Shown piece after piece: positions 27,009 to 36,207 of a DNA stretch of 64,000 bases. The notes beneath the pieces are model-generated. The model was not told the origin of the DNA, made no database searches, and saw only the letters and a list, made by a program, of their open reading frames with translations. The first letter of the stretch is position 1. Each line of letters starts with the position of its first letter. The translations under genes and the position numbers were made by a program. The stretch is from NCBI GenBank assembly GCA_947472885.1, contig CANJBX010000002.1, forward strand, positions 1 to 64,000. Reading direction: 5' to 3'. The DNA comes from Hyphomicrobiaceae bacterium (GTDB lineage Bacteria; Pseudomonadota; Alphaproteobacteria; Rhizobiales; Xanthobacteraceae).

Positions 27009-27809
27009 TCAATGCGCCACGCCGAGATAGGCGTCGATGACTTTCTGGTTCGCCATGATTTCGGTTGGCGTGCCGTCGGCGATCTTGCGGCCATAGTCGA
27101 GGACGACGACGCGGTCCGACAGGTCCATCACCACGCCCATGTCATGCTCGATCAGCGCAATGGTCGTGCCGAACTGGTGGTTCACGTCGATGATGAAGCG
27201 CGACATGTCCTCTTTTTCTTCGAGGTTCATGCCGGCCATCGGCTCGTCGAGCAGCAGCAGTTGCGGCTCCATGGCGAGCGCGCGGCCAAGCTCGACACGC
27301 TTCTGCAGGCCATAGGGCAGCCGCCCGACCGGCGTTTTGCGGATCGCCGCGATCTCGAGGAAGTCGATGATTTCCTCAACGCGGCGGCGATGCACGACTT
27401 CTTCCTGCATCGCCGGGCCGTAGCGCAACAACTGCCAGAAGAAATTGGAATGCATCGCCAGCGTGCGGCCCGCCATGATGTTGTCGAGCGCACTCATGCC
27501 GCGAAACAGCGCGACGTTCTGGAACGTGCGCGCGATGCCGCCCGCCGCCGCCTCGTGCGGGCGCATCTTGGCGCGCGTCCTGCCCTGGAACAGGATGCGG
27601 CCCTGCTGCGGGTGATAGAAACCGTTGATGACGTTGAGCATCGACGTCTTGCCGGCGCCGTTCGGGCCGATAATGGCGCGGATCTCGCCCTTGCGGATGT
27701 CGAAGGAAATATCCGAGAGCGCCTTCACGCCGCCGAACGCCAGCGAAACGTTTTCGATCGACAACAACGTATCGCCTTTGGCGACAATGGCGGGATTATG
27801 CGCGTTCAC
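27009..27809 (-). CDS. livG: Branched-chain amino acid-type ABC transporter ATP-binding protein LivG
   Basis: 266 residues. P-loop GPNGAGKTS (48-56), the LivG-type signature LPYGLQKRVELGRAL, Walker B LLLLDEPMAGMN and H-loop IALIEHDMGVV. Partner ATPase of LivF. It starts with GTG whose GTGA overlaps the stop of the long-chain acyl-CoA ligase upstream, so the two are translationally coupled and the ligase belongs to the transporter operon. Confidence 0.92.
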   Translation of the reverse strand: MNAHNPAIVAKGDTLLSIENVSLAFGGVKALSDISFDIRKGEIRAIIGPNGAGKTSMLNVINGFYHPQQGRILFQGRTRAKMRPHEAAAGGIARTFQNVALFRGMSALDNIMAGRTLAMHSNFFWQLLRYGPAMQEEVVHRRRVEEIIDFLEIAAIRKTPVGRLPYGLQKRVELGRALAMEPQLLLLDEPMAGMNLEEKEDMSRFIIDVNHQFGTTIALIEHDMGVVMDLSDRVVVLDYGRKIADGTPTEIMANQKVIDAYLGVAH

Positions 27810-29821
27810 GCCGCCTGCCCCATCGGATTGACAGCGCCCACCACCGGCATATCGCGCACCGCGACACGCGCGGAGATCGAACCCTTGCGGCCGTCCTCGA
27901 ACGTCATTTCGGTCGAGATCGCGGCTTCCTTCGACCCGTCGTAGAGCGCGGTGATGAGCGAGGCATAGCGATCCGAGATCAGGCTGCGCCGCACCTTCAT
28001 GGTGCGCGTGAGTTCGCCATCGTCGGCGTCGAGTTCTTTTGGCAGGATCAGGAAGCGGCGGATTTGCGCGCCCGCCATCGCCTTTTCGCCAGCAAGCGAG
28101 CGGTTCACCTCGGCGACGTGTTCGGCCAGCATGTCGTAAACCTGACGGTGGCCGGCGAGTTCCTGATAGGTGCCGTAGACGATATTGTTGCGCTCGGCCC
28201 AGCTTCCGACCGCGACGAGGTCGATGTTCAGCATCGCCGTGACAAAACCCTGCTTGTCGCCGACCGCCACGGCTTCCTTGATGTTGGGATAGAACTTCAA
28301 TTTGTTCTCAAGATATTTCGGCGCGAACAGCGTGCCGTCGGACAATTTGCCGACGTCCTTGGCGCGGTCGATGATCTTGAGGTGCCCGGTCTTGTCGTCG
28401 ATGAACCCGGCGTCGCCGGTGCGGACCCAGCCGTCCGCCGTCTTGGTTTCCGCCGTGCGCTCCGGGTCCTTGAAATAGCCGACGAACACGCCGGGCGACT
28501 TGAACAGCACCTCGCCTGAGTCCGCGATCTTGATATCGACGCCGATGTTGGGCTTGCCGACCGTGTCGGCGTAGATCTCGCCATCGGGCTGCGCGGTGAT
28601 GTAGACCGACGCTTCGGTCTGGCCGTAGAGCTGCTTCAGGTTGATGCCGAGCGAGCGATAGAAGCGGAAGATTTCTGGGCCGATGGCCTCGCCCGCTGTG
28701 TAGCCGACGCGGATGCGCGAGAGGCCATAGCGGTTCTTCAGCGGCGCATAGACGAGCGCGTCTCCGAGCCAGTAGACAAACCGCGCATGGAACGGCACCG
28801 GCTCCCGGTCGAGGATTTTCTCGCCCCAGCGCCGTGCGTGTTCGATGAAGAAGTTGAACATGCGCCGCTTGAGTTTGCTGGCGTCTTCCATGCGCACCAT
28901 GGTGAGCGTCAGCAGGTTCTCATAAACGCGCGGCGGAGCAAACGCATACGTCGTGCCGACCTCGCGGCGGTCTTCCACCACCGTCTCGCCGGCTTCCGGG
29001 CAGTTCACGCAGTAGCCGGCGACGTAGCTTTGCCCATAGGAGAACACATGGTCGCCAACCCACGCGAGCGGCAGATAGGCGATGACTTCCTCGTTGGCGC
29101 CGAGGTTGTCGAACAGGTTGCCGTTGTGGACGGAGACGATGAGGTTGTCGAACGACAGCATCACGCCCTTGGGGCGGCCGGTCGTGCCTGACGTATAGAG
29201 AATGACGGCAAGGTCCGCGCCCTTGCCCTGATCGACCGATGCCTGCCAGTTCGCGCTGGCAGCGGAATCTTCCGCAAACAGCTTGCGGCCGATGTCCTGC
29301 ACATCGGCAAATGATTTCAGCCGCGTGTGATCGTAATCGCGCAGGCCGCGCTGCTCGTCGTAAATCACATACGAAAGGCGTGGCTCGCGCTCGGATACCG
29401 AAAGAATTTTATCGACCTGTTCCTGATCCTCGACGACCGCAATCGAGATTTCGGCGTGTTCCAGCACATAGGCCATCTCGTCGGCGACGGAGTCCGCATA
29501 GATCGGGACCGGAATGCCACCAAGCGCCTGCACCGCACACATGGTCCAGTAAAGCCGCGGGCGGTTGGCGCCGATGACGGCAACCTTTTCGCCGCGCTGG
29601 AGGCCGAGCGTGGACAGCCCGGCCGAGAACGCACGCACTTCCTCCAGCACCTGATCCCAGTTCCAGGTGTGCCAGATCCCCAGATCCTTGTGACGGATAG
29701 CCGGACGGCCACGCAGCGCGGCGGCGTTGTGGATCAACAGCTTGGGAAAGGTATCGGCGAGGCCGGCCTCAGCCGCCGTGGTCGCCATCGCAGCCTTGTC
29801 CGCACGAGCGGCCGGTTGCAT
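27806..29821 (-). CDS. Long-chain acyl-CoA synthetase-type AMP-binding ligase
   Basis: 671 residues of the ANL superfamily: the AMP/phosphate loop YTSGTTGRPKGV, YGQTEASVY, TGDAGFID and the C-terminal region around IDRAKDVGKLSDGTLFAPKYLEN, matching the FadD15/long-chain class. It activates a fatty or aryl-alkyl acid with ATP and CoA in the cytoplasm. The ATG at 29821 has GGAGG 8 bases upstream; an in-frame codon at 29896 lacks one. First gene of the livGHMKF operon and overlapping livG, so it probably traps the imported acid as a CoA ester. Confidence 0.88.
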   Translation of the reverse strand: MQPAARADKAAMATTAAEAGLADTFPKLLIHNAAALRGRPAIRHKDLGIWHTWNWDQVLEEVRAFSAGLSTLGLQRGEKVAVIGANRPRLYWTMCAVQALGGIPVPIYADSVADEMAYVLEHAEISIAVVEDQEQVDKILSVSEREPRLSYVIYDEQRGLRDYDHTRLKSFADVQDIGRKLFAEDSAASANWQASVDQGKGADLAVILYTSGTTGRPKGVMLSFDNLIVSVHNGNLFDNLGANEEVIAYLPLAWVGDHVFSYGQSYVAGYCVNCPEAGETVVEDRREVGTTYAFAPPRVYENLLTLTMVRMEDASKLKRRMFNFFIEHARRWGEKILDREPVPFHARFVYWLGDALVYAPLKNRYGLSRIRVGYTAGEAIGPEIFRFYRSLGINLKQLYGQTEASVYITAQPDGEIYADTVGKPNIGVDIKIADSGEVLFKSPGVFVGYFKDPERTAETKTADGWVRTGDAGFIDDKTGHLKIIDRAKDVGKLSDGTLFAPKYLENKLKFYPNIKEAVAVGDKQGFVTAMLNIDLVAVGSWAERNNIVYGTYQELAGHRQVYDMLAEHVAEVNRSLAGEKAMAGAQIRRFLILPKELDADDGELTRTMKVRRSLISDRYASLITALYDGSKEAAISTEMTFEDGRKGSISARVAVRDMPVVGAVNPMGQAA

Positions 29822-30019
29822 CCCTTGATCCTCCACACCGCCGCGAATGCTTGCGGCGAACGCTTCCTCTGGCCGCCTTTTCCGGCGGTGTTTCATGGAT
29901 TTGAGAGTACCGGCGGGAGTCGGTCAAGTCGCCGAAGGATCAATACTTTGTCGCATAGGAGGGAATACGTCGCTGTTATTGCGAGAAGAGCCGGCGGCGC
30001 TGGTTATCGGTTACTTGTC

Positions 30020-30850
30020 CTAGGTGGCGTCGTTGTGACCGTTGCCCCAAGTCCAAACCCAGCCTGGGCGAGCCTTCCCATCGGTCCCCAATTTCCCTTT
30101 TCGGAAATTACTGGTCGTCAAAGCGAAGTCCGGCCCCCCGAAAGGTGTTCGCATTTTTGTGGTTTGGACTTTTCCGAAGGCGTCACGATAACTGGTGACG
30201 CCCCAGAAATGGAATCGTTGGGTATCCTTCTCAATCAAATCCACTTCGTCGTCAGACAGGTCGGCGCTGTGGAAGAACCTTACTGGCAGAATGGATCCCG
30301 GAAAGAGTGTGCTGTTCGTATCAAATTGATCAGTTGTTTCTGGATAGACGAAATCAGTGGGCAAAGGATTCGGGAGCAACCCCATGGAAAAGTCATGCGA
30401 AAGCTCACTCGCCGGAGTACCGCCATGATTTTTCAAGTGAACAGAGATCCCGACACGCTCTTTAGTCCCGAAGTTAAAGACATCTGTGGGTTCTACAGAA
30501 ACATAAGCTCGCAACTGCCTTCGCGTAGCTTCTTCAGCACCTTTAACAATTTTGTCGGTGGCTCCAGCCAAATTCACGGTGAAAAGACCCAAGACTATCG
30601 TGAAGATGGCGATAAAGACGGTTCCCACCGCAATCACTTCTTCATGGTAGTGATGAATGAAATCTCCAGTCGCGCTAAGACCAACTTTGAAAATAGCGTT
30701 CGGCGCGGAACAGTAGTTCTTGTTGGGCTTGGCTGTTTCGCCACCTTCAACTGTATTTATTTGTGGCTTATCACAAGAGGTAAGCCCGACGACGAAAATG
30801 CCCCCGAGAATAACGACAAGGCAAATAACGAAAACAAAAAATGCCTTCAT
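30020..30850 (-). CDS. Orphan membrane-anchored protein, function unknown
   Basis: 276 residues. Two N-terminal hydrophobic segments (FFVFVICLVVILGGIFVVGL, 4-23, and VIAVGTVFIAIFTIVLGLF, about 73-91) enclose a short periplasmic loop. The C-terminal 180 residues are soluble, starting with a polar helix (IVKGAEEATRRQLRAYVSVEP) and continuing as a beta-rich domain. The RQLRAYVSVEP pattern recurs in many uncharacterised bacterial membrane proteins. Base composition is clearly more A/T-rich than its neighbours, with many codons ending in A or T, pointing to horizontal transfer. No operon partner. Confidence 0.7.
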   Translation of the reverse strand: MKAFFVFVICLVVILGGIFVVGLTSCDKPQINTVEGGETAKPNKNYCSAPNAIFKVGLSATGDFIHHYHEEVIAVGTVFIAIFTIVLGLFTVNLAGATDKIVKGAEEATRRQLRAYVSVEPTDVFNFGTKERVGISVHLKNHGGTPASELSHDFSMGLLPNPLPTDFVYPETTDQFDTNSTLFPGSILPVRFFHSADLSDDEVDLIEKDTQRFHFWGVTSYRDAFGKVQTTKMRTPFGGPDFALTTSNFRKGKLGTDGKARPGWVWTWGNGHNDAT

Positions 30851-31001
30851 CGCCTCCCCCGTAGCGATTAAATTTCCCCCAATGCTACGCTCTCCAATTC
30901 CGAGGCCGCAAGGCGCGCCGGAAAGAACGTCACCACAAAAGGCCTTGTTTCAGCTTGTTTGTAGTGGATTATCGCTTGTAGGGCTTGCGTCGTAACACCA
31001 C

Positions 31002-34000
31002 TTATTCCGCCGCCTTCAACAGCGGTGTCGGCGAGGCCCGGAACTGCTCCAGCAGCGCCACTTCCTCAGCTTTGGCGGCCTTGAGGTGGCGCAGCTTGAC
31101 GTGGCCAAAGCCGCGGATTTTTTCCGGGATCGCCGCAAGCCCGACCGCGAGCGGATGGTTCTCCGCCGTCAGCTTGCCTTCGATCTCGCCGAGCAGCGCC
31201 GTGTAGTCCGTAACGAGCTGACGCTCGATCTTGCGCTCCGCCGTGTAGCCGAACGGATCGAGCGCGCCGCCGCGCAGAAATTTGAACTTCGCCAGCGCCC
31301 TGAACACCGGGAAAATCCACGGTCCGAACATGGTCTTCTTCGGCTCGCCGGTGATCTTGTCGCGGCGCGCGAACAGCGGCGGCGCGAGATGGACATGCAG
31401 GCGCAGCTTGTTGCCGCCGACCTCGTTGCCGACCTGCGCGCGGAACGCATCGGTCGAATAAAGCCTGGCGACTTCGTATTCGTCCTTGTAGGCCATCAGC
31501 TTGAACAGATAGCGCGCGACGGCTTCCGACAGTCCGGTCTTGCCCGGTGCCTTCACGTTCTCGATTGTCCTGATCTTCTCGACCAGCGACCTGTAGCGCG
31601 CAGCGTAATTCGCATCCTGATAATCGGTGAGGAACGTCACGCGGCGCGCGACGGTCTCCTCGAACGACTCCGACAGCTTGCGATCCGGATCGCTCACCTT
31701 CGGCGCGGCGAGCTTTTCGATTGCGGTAAGATCGACGGCAGCGCGGCGACCCCAGCGGAACGCCGTGATGTTCATCTTCACGGCTTCGCCGTTGAGTTCG
31801 AGCGCACGCTCGATGGCTTCCGACGACAGCGGCAACGCACCGATCTGGTAGGCGTAACCCAGCATGAACAGGTTTGCGCCGATGGACTGGCCGAGCAACG
31901 CCGTCGCAATGCGCGAGGCGTCGATGAAGTGGCTGTTGTCCGCACCGGCGATGCCGGTGATGGCGCGCTTGAGCCGTTCGACCGGCAGCGAGAATTCCGT
32001 GTTGCGCGTGAAATCGCCGGGCAGCACTTCGGCGGTGTTCACCACCATGCGGGTTGCGCCGGGGCGCACCGCGGCGAGAACCTTTTTATTACCCGCAACG
32101 ACGATGTCGCCGCCCAATACGAGGTCCGCGCGCCGCGCCGCAACGCGAATGGCATGGATATCTTCCGGTCTGTGCGCGATGCGGATATGGCTTTGCACCG
32201 CGCCGCCCTTCTGCGCGAGGCCCGCCATGTCGAGTACGCCGACGCCCTTGCCTTCAAGGTTCGCCGCCATGCCGATGATCGCACCGACCGTCACGATGCC
32301 GGTGCCGCCGACGCCGGTGACGATGATGCCGAAGGTCTGGTCGATGGACGGCAGCACGGGATCGGGCGGCAGCGGCATGTCCGCCGGCACCGCAGCGCCG
32401 TTGCCCCTCTTGAGCGTCGCGCCCTCGACCGTCACGAACGACGGACAGAAGCCGTTGAGGCAGGAGAAATCCTTGTTGCAGCTCGACTGGTCGATGGTGC
32501 GCTTGCGGCCGAATTCGGTTTCAAGCGGCTGCACCGAGACGCAGTTGGATTTCGTGCCGCAGTCGCCGCAGCCTTCGCACACGAGTTCGTTGATGATGAC
32601 GCGCTTCTGCGGATCGGGGAACTGGCCGCGCTTCCTGCGGCGGCGCTTCTCGGCGGCGCAGGTCTGGTCGTAGATCAGGACCGTACAGCCCTCGATCTCC
32701 GCAAGTTCGCGCTGCACGGCGTCAAGTTCGTCGCGGTGATGGATCGTGATGCCCCTGGGCCATTCGGTGCCCCTGGGATATTTCAACGGCTCGTCGGTGA
32801 CGATGGTGACTTTCCTGGCGCCTTCGGCGGCAACCTGCCGCGCGATCTGCGGCACGGTCAGTCCGCCGTCGTTTTTCTGGCCGCCGGTCATGGCGACGGC
32901 GTCGTTGAACAGGATCTTGTAGGTAATGTTGACGTTCGAGGCGATGGCGGCGCGGATCGCCATGTAGCCGGAATGGTTGTAGGTGCCATCGCCGAGATTC
33001 TGGAACACATGGCCACGTTTGGAGAACGGCGCTTCGCCGATCCAGTTGGCGCCCTCGCCGCCCATCTGCGTGAAGCCGGAGGTCGAGCGGTCCATCCACT
33101 GCACCATGAAGTGACAGCCGATGCCGGCATAGGCGCGCATGCCTTCCGGCACGACGGTGGACGAGTTGTGCGGGCAGCCCGAACAGAAATACGGCGAACG
33201 CACCGCGACGTCCTGCGTCTCGGCCAGCACGCGCTGGGCTTCCTTGAGCTTCGTCACGCGGGCGGCAAGTTCCTCGCCCGGCGCATACTTGAGAATGCGA
33301 TCTCCGATACAGATCGCGACATCGTTGGGATCGAGCGCGCCCTTGACCGGGAACAGCCAGTCGCCCTTCTCGTCGCGCTTGCCGATGCAGACCGGCTGGT
33401 TCGCCGTGCCGTAAAGTTCCTCGCGGACCTGCACTTCGATCAGCGAACGCTTTTCCTCGACCACGATGATGAGTTCGAGGCCCTTGGCGAATTCCGCCAG
33501 TTCCTGCCGGCTGATCGGCCACGGACAGCCGATCTTGTGAATGCGCAGGCCGAGGTCGTTGGCGCGCACCTCGTCGATGCCGAGTTCGTCGAGCGCCTGG
33601 CGCACGTCGAGGTACGCTTTACCCGTCGTGATGATGCCGATGCGCGGCGTGCGTCCGCCGGTGGTAATGACCTTGTTGATCTTGTTGGCGCGGATGAACG
33701 CCAGCATGGCGTCGCGCTTGTAGTCGTGCAGCCGCGCTTCCATGCCGAGAATGGAATCACCCAAGCGGATATTCAGCCCGCCCGGCGGCATCATGAAGTC
33801 GGTCGGCTGGATAATCTCGATGCGTTCGGGATGACCTTCGATGACGGCGGTCGATTCCACCGTCTCGTGCATGCATTTGAGGCCGACCCACGCGCCAGTG
33901 TAGCGCGACATTGCCCAGCCGAGGATGCCGTAGTCGATGATCTCCTGCACGCCGGCCGGATTGAGAATCGGGATCATGACGTCGAGAAAATTGAATTCGC

Positions 34001-34490
34001 TTTGATGCGCGGTGGTGGAGGATTCCGCCGTATGGTCGTCGCCCATCAGCGCAAGAATACCGCCATGCTGCGAAGTGCCGGCCGAATTGGCGTGGCGCAG
34101 CACGTCGCCGGAGCGGTCGACACCCGGCCCCTTGCCGTACCAGATGCCAAACACGCCGTCGTATTTGCCTTCGCCGCGCAATTCCGCCTGCTGGGAACCC
34201 CACAACGCCGTGGCCGCGAGGTCCTCGTTGATGCCGCTCTGGAACACGATGTCGTTGGGGCGAAGGAGCCCCTCCGCACGCTGGAACTGGTTGTCGAGGC
34301 CGCCGAGCGGCGAGCCGCGGTAGCCGGTGACGTAACCCGCGGTATTGAGGCCGGCCGCGCGGTCGCGGGCCTTCTGCATCAGGGTCATGCGGACGAGCGC
34401 CTGATAGCCGGTGACGAACACACGGCTCTGGGCGAGGTCGTACTTGTCCGCCAGGGAAACGTCCCGCAACGGCGTGTTCCGCAGTACCAT
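31002..34490 (-). CDS. Indolepyruvate ferredoxin oxidoreductase family protein, fused alpha/beta/gamma
   Basis: 1162 residues joining all catalytic parts of an arylpyruvate:ferredoxin oxidoreductase: an N-terminal pyrimidine-binding domain (GYRGSPLGGLD), a TPP-binding domain (about 430-590; GGEGANWIGEAPF, LGDGTYNHSGY), a Cys-rich ferredoxin-like segment (about 633-673; CEGCGDCGTKSNC and CNKDFSCLNGFC) and a C-terminal gamma domain (about 720-900; GVGGTGIVTVGAIIG, GLAQKGGAVQSH). It decarboxylates indolepyruvate or phenylpyruvate to arylacetyl-CoA and reduces ferredoxin. Start chosen at MVLRNTPLRD. Monocistronic here; a similar gene in other proteobacteria serves aromatic amino acid breakdown. 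Confidence 0.93.
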   Translation of the reverse strand: MVLRNTPLRDVSLADKYDLAQSRVFVTGYQALVRMTLMQKARDRAAGLNTAGYVTGYRGSPLGGLDNQFQRAEGLLRPNDIVFQSGINEDLAATALWGSQQAELRGEGKYDGVFGIWYGKGPGVDRSGDVLRHANSAGTSQHGGILALMGDDHTAESSTTAHQSEFNFLDVMIPILNPAGVQEIIDYGILGWAMSRYTGAWVGLKCMHETVESTAVIEGHPERIEIIQPTDFMMPPGGLNIRLGDSILGMEARLHDYKRDAMLAFIRANKINKVITTGGRTPRIGIITTGKAYLDVRQALDELGIDEVRANDLGLRIHKIGCPWPISRQELAEFAKGLELIIVVEEKRSLIEVQVREELYGTANQPVCIGKRDEKGDWLFPVKGALDPNDVAICIGDRILKYAPGEELAARVTKLKEAQRVLAETQDVAVRSPYFCSGCPHNSSTVVPEGMRAYAGIGCHFMVQWMDRSTSGFTQMGGEGANWIGEAPFSKRGHVFQNLGDGTYNHSGYMAIRAAIASNVNITYKILFNDAVAMTGGQKNDGGLTVPQIARQVAAEGARKVTIVTDEPLKYPRGTEWPRGITIHHRDELDAVQRELAEIEGCTVLIYDQTCAAEKRRRRKRGQFPDPQKRVIINELVCEGCGDCGTKSNCVSVQPLETEFGRKRTIDQSSCNKDFSCLNGFCPSFVTVEGATLKRGNGAAVPADMPLPPDPVLPSIDQTFGIIVTGVGGTGIVTVGAIIGMAANLEGKGVGVLDMAGLAQKGGAVQSHIRIAHRPEDIHAIRVAARRADLVLGGDIVVAGNKKVLAAVRPGATRMVVNTAEVLPGDFTRNTEFSLPVERLKRAITGIAGADNSHFIDASRIATALLGQSIGANLFMLGYAYQIGALPLSSEAIERALELNGEAVKMNITAFRWGRRAAVDLTAIEKLAAPKVSDPDRKLSESFEETVARRVTFLTDYQDANYAARYRSLVEKIRTIENVKAPGKTGLSEAVARYLFKLMAYKDEYEVARLYSTDAFRAQVGNEVGGNKLRLHVHLAPPLFARRDKITGEPKKTMFGPWIFPVFRALAKFKFLRGGALDPFGYTAERKIERQLVTDYTALLGEIEGKLTAENHPLAVGLAAIPEKIRGFGHVKLRHLKAAKAEEVALLEQFRASPTPLLKAAE

Positions 34491-34737
34491 CGCCCACTCT
34501 CTCCGCGGCGGGTACAAGGTCCGCCGCTTTCGCAACCCCCTTATAGCTGCCGCATCCAGCGTTAGGAAGGCCGCTATTTCAGTAAGATAGGGTCAATTTG
34601 GCACGCCAGCCAGCGGTTGCCGGAGGGCTGGCCGCAGAAATTTTCTCATGGGCTCGCCAGAAGGGCATTTCCAGCCCTCGGAACCACAAAAGCTATCGCG
34701 AATGGAAGCGGTGCAGGTAGCGGCATCGGCAGCGCGC

Positions 34738-34850
34738 TCCCTCTCCCCGTTGGGGAGAGGGTTGGGGTGAGGGTTCTAAATCTCTCGATAAACCGGAACC
34801 CCTCACCCGCTCGCTATGCTCGCGACCTCTCCCCATGGGAGAGGTGAACC
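34738..34850. repeat. CTCTCCCC-type palindromic repeat, copy 4
   Basis: CCCTCTCCCCGTTGGGGAGAGGGTTGGGGTGAGGG at the left and CCCTCACCC...ACCTCTCCCCATGGGAGAGGT at the right form two local hairpins and an outer pairing. It lies between the divergently placed ends of the oxidoreductase start region and the acyl-CoA dehydrogenase stop. Confidence 0.85.
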
Positions 34851-34891
34851 GAACGTGTTGCTGCCACCAACTCAACCCTACACAGGCTGAA

Positions 34892-36103
34892 CTACACCTT
34901 GTTGCCGCCGCTCCAGTTCCAGAACTCTCTCCCCTCCTCGCGCATGAACCGCGCCAGCACCATCTTGTGGACTTCCGATGCGCCATCGACGAGGCGCGCG
35001 GCGCGCGCCGCGCGGTAGACCCACTCCAGGATCGTGTCCTTGGAATAGCCGCGCGCACCGTTGAGCTGGATCGCCACATCGGCGGCATTGTGCAGCGTGT
35101 CGGCGACATGCAGCTTCGCCATCGAGACTTCCTTGCGCGCGCGGTCGCCCTGATCGAGCTTCCATGCCGCGTGCATCGTCAGCAGGCGGCCAATGGCAAT
35201 CTGGTGCGCGACCTCGCCGAGCTTCATCTGCACGCTTTCGCGATCTGCCAGACGGATGCCGAAGCCGGTGCGTTCGTTGACATAGGCCTGCGCGATTTCC
35301 ATGCAGCGTTTGGACAGACCCAGCCAGCGCATGCAATGCGTCAGCCGCGCCGGGCCAAGCCGGATCTGCGTGGCGCGCAAGCCATCGCCCGGCTTCATCA
35401 GCACGTCTTCGTCGGCGACTTCGAGGCCGTCGAATGTCAGCTCGCAATGGCCGCCGTGTTCCTCCGGCCCCATGATCTCGATGCGGCGGTCGATGTTCCA
35501 GCCCGGCTGGTCCTTGTGGAACAGAAATGCCGTCAGGCCGTTGCGCGGATCGTCGGAAGTCTTTGCCACCAGAATGAAATGCGCGGCTTCGCCCGCGCCG
35601 GTGATGAACCACTTTTTCCCGGTGATGACCCACTTGTTGCCGCGCTTCTCGGCACGGGTGCGGATCATCGATGGGTCGGAGCCGCCGCCCGGCGCAGGTT
35701 CGGTCATCGCAAACGACGACTTCACCTTGCCGTCCACAATCGGCCGCAGCCATTTTTCTTTCTGGTACGACGTACCGACCTTGGCGAGCAAATTCATGTT
35801 GCCGTCGTCGGGCGCGCTGCAGTTGAACGCCAGCGCGCCGAACACCGAACGCCCGGCCTCCTCGTACATCGCCGCCCAGGCCACCATCGGCAGCGCCATG
35901 CCGCCGAATTCCTTAGGGCTTTGCGGCGCCCACAGGCCGGCGGCTTTCGCCTTGGCCTGCAAAACGGCCAGCCGGTCCAAGGGTATGTTTTCATGGTCGG
36001 CGAAATTCGCCGGGTCTTTTTCCAGCGGCAGCACATGCTGCTCGATGAATTCGCGGGTCCGCAGGCGGATGGCTTCGTGTTCGGGGGATAGCGTGAAATC
36101 CAT
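34892..36103 (-). CDS. Acyl-CoA dehydrogenase
   Basis: 403 residues. Flavin enzyme introducing a double bond next to the CoA thioester. Motifs: FAMTEPAPGGGSDPSMIRT (FAD/substrate binding), GNKWVITGKKWFITGAGEA, VHQIAIGR-type helix, and the C-terminal LNGARGYSKDTILEWVYRAARAARLVDGASEVHKM. The C-terminus resembles the ACAD10/11-like group. Start at MDFTLSPEH (36103), with CAGGAAA 9 bases upstream; an upstream frame to 36208 overlaps the divergent lyase gene. Monocistronic; it fits beta-oxidation-like steps for acids activated by the neighbouring CoA ligases. Confidence 0.9.
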   Translation of the reverse strand: MDFTLSPEHEAIRLRTREFIEQHVLPLEKDPANFADHENIPLDRLAVLQAKAKAAGLWAPQSPKEFGGMALPMVAWAAMYEEAGRSVFGALAFNCSAPDDGNMNLLAKVGTSYQKEKWLRPIVDGKVKSSFAMTEPAPGGGSDPSMIRTRAEKRGNKWVITGKKWFITGAGEAAHFILVAKTSDDPRNGLTAFLFHKDQPGWNIDRRIEIMGPEEHGGHCELTFDGLEVADEDVLMKPGDGLRATQIRLGPARLTHCMRWLGLSKRCMEIAQAYVNERTGFGIRLADRESVQMKLGEVAHQIAIGRLLTMHAAWKLDQGDRARKEVSMAKLHVADTLHNAADVAIQLNGARGYSKDTILEWVYRAARAARLVDGASEVHKMVLARFMREEGREFWNWSGGNKV

Positions 36104-36207
36104 TGTCTGCGTTTCCTGAGTTGCTGGCATTCCCGCGCGCGGGAGCTTTTCGGTTGGCGATAGGCTAAAACACTTTCCAACCAAAAGCACCGACGGGAGA
36201 AACGCCA

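Noticed and set aside
31086-34565. An 1159-codon open frame on the strand opposite the ferredoxin oxidoreductase gene, and similar long frames opposite serA, glmM, lutB, the ACAD and the M3 peptidase
   Set aside because: High G+C at third positions leaves few stop codons on the opposite strand. The protein products are Arg/Ala/His-rich and match no family, while the sense frames carry clear motifs.
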